Shown here in pieces: positions 12,568 to 20,629 of a stretch of 64,000 nt of DNA. Both the position numbers and the translations under genes were made by a program. Every line of letters begins with the position of its first letter. The first letter of the stretch is position 1. Source of the stretch: Steinernema hermaphroditum (taxonomy: Eukaryota > Nematoda > Chromadorea > Rhabditida > Steinernematidae). The notes under the pieces are model-generated. The model made no database searches. It saw only the letters and a list, made by a program, of their open reading frames with translations, and had not been told where the DNA came from. Where the stretch lies: the NCBI GenBank assembly GCA_030435675.1, contig CM059623.1:4924012-4988011 (forward strand), given 5' to 3'.

Positions 12568-13512
12568 ATGCAAGAATATCTGGAGCGAAAGGCAAGATCT
12601 GCCGGCCCGCTGCTCACATTGGACAGCCCTAGCACAGAACGCTTCCGGCTGCTGTTGCAAGCCGTCCACACGTTCTTCGAAAATCCACAGCCTGAGTAAG
12701 TACATCTTCATCTCTTTCTGTGCAAATGGTTTGCTTTAGAGTGCTCGAAACCATCGAAGCTCAAATCGCCACTGCCGAGCTCGCCATGATGCGCTCATCT
12801 GTTATGTCCCAGAGAGTCGAGAAGGAGAGCGAAACAGAGAAGCAGCGCCTTCGTAAACACCGCGAAGAGAAGGAGTTTATCGAACACCAAGAAGTGGTTC
12901 TCCGGCAAGAACTAGTGAAGGCAAAGCAGTTGCGCAAAAAAATACAGGAGTACCAAAAGCTTATGAAAGAAATCAACAAATTGCCTCCACGCGTGCGAGC
13001 TTTGGAGTACGTGATTCCACAATTCTTCAATTTAATCATTTGCCATATAGGGATATTGACAGATTCCGCACCGACGAGCTGCAGCCAGCAGAAGATCGAC
13101 AGAAAAAGCTTCGGATTATGGTTAGCTATACACACCAGAAAATTCTCTGTATTTCGGCAATTTCAGCTCAATGAGTATCGTGCCCATGTGAACCTGCTAT
13201 CCGGTGTTATGAACCGAGTCGAAAGTGTGTCCGAAGGTAGCCGTCGACTATCTATATCCACTCTAACCTGTTGTTTCAGATGCAGGCTTCACTGTTAGCA
13301 ACAAAACACGGAATGGCGGAACAGAGAGCTCCAAGAGAAGTTCCTGCAAGAGAGGCTCCTCCAGCCGTTCCAGGAAATCGAAAGTGGACGATGAGAAGGA
13401 CCGCAAGCGGCGCTATGACTCCAGATACCGCAGTGACTCAACGTGTTTTCGCGAGAAGCGCGCTCGCAGAAGTGCCCCCTGCGATGTGAACGCGAACTCT
13501 TATTACAAATAG
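12568..13512 (+). CDS. thoc-7: THO complex subunit 7
   Basis: Nuclear coiled-coil subunit of THO/TREX, which couples transcription to mRNA export. Five exons join in phase to 255 aa: 12568-12695, 12740-13006, 13051-13120, 13167-13236, 13280-13512. The segment RKKIQEYQKLMKEINKLPPR and the following region, then LNEYRAHVNLLSGVM, match the THOC7 (Mft1-like) pattern of a heptad-rich helix. The N-terminal part FRLLLQAVHTFF corresponds to the family's first conserved block. The last exon is a basic, Ser/Arg-rich tail (SSSRSRKSK), longer than in vertebrate THOC7. Introns are 43-46 nt. An extra short 5' exon cannot be excluded. Confidence 0.78.
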
Positions 13513-13626
13513 GCACTTCATTATACAGTGGTGTCCTGTGTCAGGTTTGATATGTGATGAACAATGCGTTGCTTTATTTATACTTGGTCTTTATTCATGC
13601 ATCGGTTTTTTTAGACGTCTCGTGTA
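13513..13626. other. Short 3' flank of THOC7
   Basis: Spacer between the THOC7 stop and the hAT-type element. The last eight bases (13619-13626, CTCGTGTA) are the left copy of the target-site duplication. Confidence 0.6.
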
Positions 13627-14630
13627 CAGAGTTGTCGGGTTCGGGTTTTCGGGTCGGGTTTTTCGGGTTTTCGGGTCGGGTTTGGGTGTCGGTTTCGGTT
13701 TTTCGGGTCGGGTACCCGAACGCTTCGGTTTCGGTTTCGGGTTCGGTTTCGGGTACCCGAAAATTTCGGTTTCGGGTTCGGTTTCGGGTACCCGAAAATT
13801 TCGGGTTCGGGTTCGGTTTCGGTTTCGGGTACCCGAAAGTTTAGGTTTCGGGTTCGGGTTCGGTTTCGGGTACCCGAAAATTTCGGTTTCGGGTCGGGTA
13901 CCCGAACTTCCCGGTTGGATTTCCCTGATTTTCGGTGTTTTGGAACTGTCGAACCGCGATTTTATTTTTTCAAACCCCATAAAGCGATCAGTCACAGCGC
14001 GGCGAGACCCAGAACCTATATTAGCGCTTTGAGATATCGAGATCTCCAGAAAAAGTAGGATATTTCGTACGTTCGGTCGCCGTTTTGATCGTGCTAGTGC
14101 AAACTTTGGGCGTAAGCGTGGCGCCACAACGGTACCGAAGTGTCGGTCTGCGCTTATGACGTGAACATGAGTGGGATGCACCGACGACAAGTTCATTAAC
14201 TTCGTAACCTTTGTAGACAGTTTGACGTCCACCTTTTCTGAGAGTTTCACGTTGATAGACAGTTTAGTTTTAAACTGAAGGACGCACGAAAAGGACTGCG
14301 GGAAAAAAGGAAAAAAAATGTCCCCAACTTCAAAAACAACTTCGGGTTTTCGGTTTCGGTTTCGGGTTCGGTTTCGGGTACCCGAAAGTTTCGGTTTCGG
14401 TTTCGGTTTTTTCGGGTTCGGTTTCGGTTTCGGGTACCCGAAAATTTCGGTTTCGGTTTCGGGTTCGGTTTCGGGTACCCGAAAATTTCGGTTTCGGGTT
14501 CGGTTTCGGTTTCGGGTACCCGAAAATTTCGGTTTCGGGTTCGGTTTCGGTTTCGGGTACCCGAAAGTTTCGGTTTCGGGTTCGGGTTCGGTTTCGGGTA
14601 CCCGAACTTTCGGGTACCCGGACAACTCTG
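13627..14630. mobile_element. Non-autonomous hAT-type element with palindromic tandem-repeat arms (element A)
   Basis: The ends are perfect 10-bp inverted repeats: CAGAGTTGTC at 13627-13636 and GACAACTCTG at 14621-14630. The element is flanked by an identical 8-bp direct repeat CTCGTGTA (13619-13626 and 14631-14638). CAG-starting ends with an 8-bp target duplication are the signature of hAT insertions. Inside, two arms (about 13634-13910 and 14341-14620) are tandem arrays of TTTCGG/TTCGGG units interrupted every 35-56 bp by the palindrome CGGGTACCCG: six GGTACC copies on the left, seven on the right. A 430-bp core has no transposase. The arms give long spurious open frames (FGFGYPK-like repeats). 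Confidence 0.88.
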
Positions 14631-14639
14631 CTCGTGTAG

Positions 14640-15710
14640 GGATTTCGGATTGGAACGTGGGACCACCTTCGTTGCGGTTGCGGCAAGAACACGATGCTCC
14701 CACCGATTTCTTTTTTTCATTCTTGCTGGAAAACTAACGAGATTAGATGGGTTCGTATCTGGAACACCAACCATTTCAAGACGAAGAGGTTTGCGAAAAC
14801 TGTTCGCTCACCTTGGGAGTTGAGAGCATGACTACCAAGGTCATTGATAGCGATCCAGGCAAATCCCTTTGCCGCCCAGGTCGCATTCCAAGAGTTCCGA
14901 AGAAGAAGCGCATTTGGTTCAGTTTGTGCGGACAGAATGAGCGCAGTGTGGTTACCACGAATGGCTAGCGGGTCGTATTTCGGAAGATTTTTGTCGTACG
15001 CCATCTGCACTTTTCGAACGGACATTCTTTCTTTTGCTTTGTCACACTGTGTCTGAAAATGCTCTGTTAGGGTAAGTTCGTGCCGATTAGGCAGACCAGT
15101 GTAACCACCTCATCTTCCCCAATGTCCTTAAGGTGGCGAAATCCCGAAGGAACATTGACGAGGCCCGCAACATATGTAAAGTATTCCGTGTCAAGGGGCA
15201 GACATGTGTGTTCCTCTGTGCCCCACACCCACATCGTAACATTCCGCACTGTTCTAGCTCCACTTACCCAAAACAATCGGCTTTTCATCATTAACATAGG
15301 CCTCTGATGAGACATAGGCAAAAAACTTGTTGATATCCTACTCTTCTTCGAACGCGATCTTTTTCAGTTGGAGGCACTCAAAGTCAGGAGTAGCGGAGAG
15401 AATTCTGAAGGTTTTCGGTTGGTTGCTTTTGGGATTCCCACTTACTTGTTCACAGCCAGGAGAGCGTTCCAGCTCCCTGGTGGGTACATAGCACGATTTT
15501 CTTCAAGAGCGGTCAAAAAACAAGGCATCATTGCCCTCTCGATCGTGTCGAAGCTAACACCGCGGTATACAGCGATGGCAGACAGTGCAGCGTAGGCCGA
15601 ACAGATCGGACGGTATAAATGGTTTTGAAGGCTTGTTTGAATAGTCATAGACACATACCTCCCTGATCTCGAATCTCTCCAAGAACGACCAATTCGTAGA
15701 CATTGTATGT
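14640..15710 (-). CDS. Divergent papain-like (C1A) cysteine protease-like protein
   Basis: Several minus-strand exons together resemble a papain-family catalytic domain. They show a DQGG at about 15665 (oxyanion Gln region), ICSAYAALSA (position of the active-site Cys), GNHTALILSAQ (active-site His) and LLRNSWNATWAAKGFAWIAI (active-site Asn and the block after it). Plausible exons cover about 15442-15640, 15340-15400, 15105-15195, 14817-15047 and 14640-14766, with introns near 45-52 nt. The segment around the Cys lacks the usual CGSCW, so activity is doubtful. No signal peptide was found. The last exon (frame ...NPSNLVSFPARM) has no stop before it enters hAT element A. It may be a pseudogene or a noncatalytic homologue. 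Confidence 0.5.
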
Positions 15711-15942
15711 GTCGACATTAACATTAACATTAACATTTATTCCGTATCATTGATTTACATCAAGCGGATCCCAATTGTATGTGTCGAATGGTCTTGAAAC
15801 TGAGACACGACAGGGGTTGCCGTCTATGCCGTACTGTCTAGACTAGACGGTTCAGACGATCAGATTTTCGGTGAGCGATTAAGGTCTTTGAACGTTGAAA
15901 GATGAGTTTTATTAAGCAGAGTGTTATCAATACTGTACAATG

Positions 15943-17266
15943 TCAAGTATTCGGTGTTCTTTTACATTCTATCACAATGTTATAGACGCAATTCACCGTG
16001 ACAGTCCAATACCCGAGGTCTTTTTTGATGCACTCGCATCTATCGGGTTCAGTTTGGTGACTCAGGGGGATATTGGTGTCCACAAATCCGAGGTTCTCAT
16101 TCAAAATCCGCGGACCTATCTCGTGTAAGTTGTCATTTTGCAGTATAAACTTATATGTAAACTTCTTCGGGTTTTTCAGCACAATCTGAAACATTAAAGT
16201 TTCGTCAATTCGAGGGGGGTCTGTCACCTTTAGGAAGAATATGTGCATTTCTTGAAGGTCATAGTCGCTAAGTGCCTCTGATCCATGGAGGTAGAACATC
16301 TCGACGCTTATCGATTCAGTGACGCTTTTGAATAGTCCCTTGTAGACCTCAGGGTCGATGATGTCTTCGCAGATCATCCGAAGGGTCTGAACGGGGCAAG
16401 GTAATGAATGAGGCACCAAAAAGACTACCTTCATATTGCTGTAATTTGGAATATGTGGCAAGAGAGGGTCAATGCAGTTGTAGGTCCCATCTGTGGACCT
16501 TATTTGATAGCTGAAATCTTTGGTCTCCTGCACAGCTGGCAGCGTGATCAGCAAGTTGACGAATGGAAGCAACTCGGTTTTCTGAAACATTTCGGAAGCC
16601 TCTTCGGTTGGGTGTGGTCTAAGCGTCGAAGGTGAAACCCTCAATGACTTACAAGGAGAAGCGATAGCCGCACATACTCCACCCTCCTCTCTCGTTTGCT
16701 GGAAAGCAGACGAACCACGAGGTCGAGCACTTCCGAGGTGGCGAGGAAACACGTTGCAATTTGAATGTCCCTAAGAAGCACACACTTGGCCATGACTGGC
16801 GCGATCATCGTCGCGTAGACGTCGTCTTTCTCATACACTTGATATCTAAGGCCTCTTTTGAATCTCTCCCACAGAGTCTCCGGTCTTTCTCTCGCCACCA
16901 CTTTCTTCAAGCGCCTCGAGGTGAAGAAGCTGAGCCATTTGTCCGCATGGAAGAAGACGCTTCTCTTCTTGTAGAATACAGAGTCGACAGAGATGTTACG
17001 TTCCGCGCGCCAAACGGCCACAGGTCCCAGTGTGACACTGTTAAGTTTGTTTGTGGGCAGTTGATCGGCATCGGCACAACATACCTTCTCTTGTCGACGA
17101 AAACGTACAGCCGACAATCGATGCGAACGTTTTCGAGAACAAATGAGTTCCAGGAGGAACCGACGAGCCGTAGACGGAGAATTTTCAGAGGTTCTTCCTC
17201 GATGTGGCAGTAGTCGATAACAAGCAAGCAGAGTTCGAGGGGGAGAAAAAGGAGCGGATCCGGCAT
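15943..17266 (-). CDS. F-box protein, nematode type
   Basis: The start codon is at 17264-17266. The N-terminus has an F-box-like helix pair (PLLFLPLELCLLVIDYC followed by LRLVGSSWNSFV), which would recruit a target to an SCF ubiquitin ligase through a SKP1-like protein. The remaining roughly 300 residues have no firm domain and probably form the substrate-binding part, as in the large nematode F-box families. Introns with good sites occur near 17035-17082 and 16580-16650. Two further 42-nt candidate introns (about 16398-16439 and 16190-16231) are multiples of three and lack stops, so they could be coding. The 3' neighbour is the papain-like gene on the same strand. Confidence 0.6.
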
Positions 17267-17331
17267 CGTTTGGCGAGTGACTCTCCACGACCTTCCAACA
17301 GAGGGCGAACATCACGCGTAGGTTCACACAT

Positions 17332-18217
17332 TTAAACTATCCAACACCTTCTGAGGTTTGTGTTCCCAATGGTCATCTGCGCGAAGCTGCGCGACCCAGA
17401 GAGAGATCTACAGAAGCAAGTATACTGAAGCCACGTGGGGATCGAGGTCTTGAAGCTGCTTCCCTCGGCATCCTGCTCGCAGACGAGGATACTGTCGGCG
17501 TCGGGGTGCAGGTCCGCGGCCCAGGCGATCATGTTCCGGTTGGCGTTCACCACGCCGGCGAGGCGCTCGGCCGCCCACGTGGGGATCTCGACAACGGCGA
17601 CGCCGCCTTCGAGGGATACGGTACTGCCGAGGATCGAAGTGAGACGGTAGTTGAAGTTGCGGAAGTCGGTGAACATCTTGAGGATCGAGGACTGATGGTG
17701 CCGGAGTCTACCGAAGAGCTTCAGCATCCGTTCGCGGACCATCCGGAATCCAGATGACGACCTCGAGTTGAGGGGGTCGAGGCAGGTGAGGTAGATCTCG
17801 TCGAGCTTCTTGAGGACGTCGGAGGGGAGCCGCGCCTCGGCACCCTCGGGGTGCTCAAAGACGAAGATGATCTCGTCGGCGCCGATGCCCGCGAGTCCTC
17901 TGGGGGAGACGCACATCACGCGGCCCTGATAGCAGCAGGTCACTGTAAGGGAGGGTTACGGTAGGTCCCTTTCGGGCGCGCGTTCGCAGATCTGCACGAG
18001 AGCGTACAGGACGCTCTTCTTCTTTGGCTTGTTCGAGTTCGCCGAGGCCTCCGCGGGGAGCAGCTCCTCGCCTCCGTCGCCAGCGTCCACTCCGTCCAAG
18101 AAGGTGACGCTTCGCTTCGGGACCCCTGCTTCCTCCTCGCCTCTCGGATCTTCGGCCGTCGACTGGGTTGATGATAGTTACCGTAGTCCACTCATAGCTC
18201 GCCATGAACACCACTGA
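17332..18217 (-). CDS. SARA/ZFYVE9-like C-terminal region (partial gene or FYVE-less homologue)
   Basis: Resembles the C-terminal half of SARA/ZFYVE9/16, endosomal adaptors for TGF-beta receptor-SMAD signalling. An upstream exon carries PKRSVTFLDG, an RVxF-type PP1-docking motif at the place where SARA has one. The next exon has GIGADEIIFVFEHPEG, LPSDVLKKLDEIY, TDFRNFNYRLTSI, VVEIPTWAAERLAGVVN and DADSILVCEQ, matching the conserved C-terminal (DUF3480) domain. No FYVE zinc finger is visible between this exon and the next gene at 18450, so the gene is short or its 5' part is elsewhere. The splice between the two exons and the extreme 3' end are not resolved; a last exon reading DDHWEHKPQKVLDS is possible. 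Confidence 0.55.
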
Positions 18218-18449
18218 AGCGACGTACTTTGCTGTTTGCTCGGCTCAAATTGTGATGTAAATGGGAAATCCATTTCCTGCAGGAAAAGCGCATAATCATG
18301 TTCCTTGTCGGCGTGTCTGGGCGGAGAGACGTTCCACGAGCCGATCGCCGATCAACCCATACGATTAGCATAATGACATCTTCCGGTACAAAAAGGAGAC
18401 GTCGCCAAGGACCGACATCCAGTCTTCGAAGTCCGCTCCTTCTTCCGAG

Positions 18450-19062
18450 ATGATCAAGTGCGCCGTTCTCCTCGTCGTCTTCTCCGTGGCTCTCGAAGCA
18501 TGTGGCCCTAGCGGTGCTGCACCCCCTCCTGCAGGCTCTCCTCCCCCTGGACCTGCACCTCCCCCTGGAGGTGCCCCTGCCCCTCCAAAGGAGAAGCGAA
18601 GCATTCGCTTCCCCGAGCCTTATGGTAACTTCCGCACTCCTCGAGGCGACCTAAAAGCCCGTTTCAGATCGCCTCTCCGCCGTCATTTTCACCTCCCTTC
18701 CCTACAGCCCCAAAACGGCCGACGTTCAGGCTCAGGAGATCGCCAAACACGTAACCCCACCAACTCTCCCCCAGAGGGCATCTCTACCCTTTTCAGCTCC
18801 TCAGCCTTTCATCTTCTTCGCACCAGAACTTTGAGAACGTCCAGAAGAAGGCAGAAAACGTGGATGGCCGTCTGGCCGTGGAGTATCGTCTCGAGGGCGA
18901 AGGCTACTGCCACAAGGTGCTCGACATCGCCGCCAAGGGAATCCGCCTCTCGCCTCTGGTACGATTCCTCTGAGGATTGCCTACCCTAAAGAGGCTTTTC
19001 AGATCCGCGCTGTCGACGTCGACTGCGCCGGCGGTTTCAAGGCTTACATCGCCAAGAACTAA
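18450..19062 (+). CDS. Small secreted protein with Pro-rich N-terminus
   Basis: Four exons (18450-18624, 18668-18750, 18827-18958, 19003-19062) join in phase to 149 aa. It begins with a signal peptide (CAVLLVVFSVALEA). Then come a Pro/Gly/Ala-rich stretch (GSPPPGPAPPPGG) and KEKR, a likely processing site. A compact conserved-looking domain of about 100 residues follows (SAVIFTSLPYSPKTADVQAQ, then YRLEGEGYCHKVLDIAA and a final DCAGGFKAYIAKN) with two cysteines. I do not recognise the family; it looks like one of the nematode-restricted secreted proteins. AATAAA lies 33 nt after the stop. Confidence 0.72.
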
Positions 19063-19094
19063 CACTTATCCACTTTCTCAATTTTTGGGTTCTG

Positions 19095-19100
19095 AATAAA
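19095..19100 (+). promoter_or_regulatory. Polyadenylation signal AATAAA
   Basis: A perfect hexamer 33 nt beyond the stop of the small secreted-protein gene, followed by a second overlapping AATAAA. Confidence 0.7.
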
Positions 19101-19317
19101 TAAAGCTAGAAGCGTTCGTGTAGTTCTCCAAAGCTCCCAATCGATGCTTCACAAGGCTTCGACTTGGAACCAGTGAGCAGGAGTGGCCCACGTTTACTTG
19201 CAACCGGTCTTCGCCTCATCCATCGCCTCAAATTAATTGCGAGTGCACATCGACTCTGCGCCGACCACTTCTTCGCTAAAGAGAAAAGGGGACCGGTCGA
19301 TCTATCTCGGTCCTCGG

Positions 19318-20498
19318 CAGAGATCGGAATTCGACCAAAAAAGTTATCGAGTCCGAGTCCGGACTCGAAAAAATTCGCCGGACTCGATCGAGTCCGAGTC
19401 CGAAACGAGTCCGGAACACAGTATAAATTTTAAAAATTTTTATTTTTTTCGCCCTCATTTCAAGCTGCTCCGATGGGATCCTGTCGCAGGTTGATAGAAG
19501 CTTCAAAGGGACTGCGACAAAAGGATAGAACGTTGCTTCTATCTTGCGAGGGCGTAGGTGGGTCGTGAGGTACTAGGACATTTGCGCTTTCGATTTCAGC
19601 AATCTTTCCTTGGGTACACTATGCGCTTTGTCCAGTGCTGATGACCAATCGGGTTGTTTAAACGTTTTTGAGGCACATCCCTACTTCTTGTCAAAAAATA
19701 CGGCAGTATTACGCTATTTCATAAAAAAAATTTTTGAGGTTTCACGAAACCGTAAATTGAGATTAACCACTTTTTTAACTTTGGATTTCTACTTGAATGT
19801 CTGCTGTCACGTTTTTCGTTCAGTATTTGATTATTCATCAGACATCAGATGACATCAAACATCCATTCAAAAATGATCAAAGAGCCATCAAAACAGCCTC
19901 AATTCGATGTAAATGTAGTTTAAAAATGGCTACCACAGTCAGAAATTAAAAAGAATCACAGGACTATATTCATCGATTTTTTACACAATCAAAACTCAAA
20001 ACTGACATGGTGGAGCCGACCTTCAATTGGGTGTGATTTATTGAAATGAATTGAGGCTGTAATCGGCTCCTGGTCTGAATATTAGACTCATCAAACCGTT
20101 TGTGAACCATGTATTTCAACGAAACTTGCCGCAAAATGTTATATAGCAAGCGACGAACATGAGTAAGCACGCGCCGGTAAAAACAAAACGAAAGAAATGA
20201 CGTGTTGCGCCAGGGTGATCGCGTGTTTTCGGGTGATCATGTTTTCGGCTTCGCCGCGGTGCTTTATTTCTTCATTCAATTCAATTCACGGCCGTCCGGC
20301 AGGACTCGATTCGGGCTCGAGTCCGGATTCGATTTGGACTCGAGTCCCGAGTCCGGACTCGATGTTATTAGCGCCATCGAGTCCGAGTCCGAGTCCGGAC
20401 TCGACCCTCAAAATGGTGTCGAGTCCGAGTCCGAGTCCATCGAGTCCGAGTCCAGACTCGAGTCCGCGGACTCGAGCCCGGACTCGTTCCGATCTCTG
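19318..20498. mobile_element. Non-autonomous hAT-type element with palindromic tandem-repeat arms (element B)
   Basis: The ends are perfect 12-bp inverted repeats: CAGAGATCGGAA at 19318-19329 and TTCCGATCTCTG at 20487-20498. They are flanked by an identical 8-bp direct repeat GTCCTCGG (19310-19317 and 20499-20506), as expected for hAT insertion. Sub-terminal arms (about 19347-19412 and 20303-20486) consist of GAGTCC units and the palindrome GAGTCCGGACTC in irregular tandem. The AT-rich core of about 890 bp has no transposase-like frame. It lies between the small secreted-protein gene and the 3' end of dex-1. Confidence 0.88.
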
Positions 20499-20629
20499 GT
20501 CCTCGGTGCTAAAAAGAGGATTTACACGTTTATTAGTTATTAAGGCACTTTTGTTCAGAAATAAATAATTTGACCGCACTGTACAAACAGAATTGAGCAT
20601 CTTCTTCGCGCGTCGGACCCGTGCACCGC

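Noticed and set aside
13634..14620. Repeat array that could be mistaken for CRISPR or telomeric DNA
   Set aside because: There are no unique spacers of constant length, the units are degenerate, and the array lies inside a transposon with target duplication in a eukaryote genome.
13591..14703. A 370-codon minus-strand frame and matching plus-strand frames rich in FGYPKPNPKP / GFGFGYPK repeats
   Set aside because: They are translations of the TTTCGG/CGGGTACCCG arrays of hAT element A; several frames on both strands are open for the same reason.
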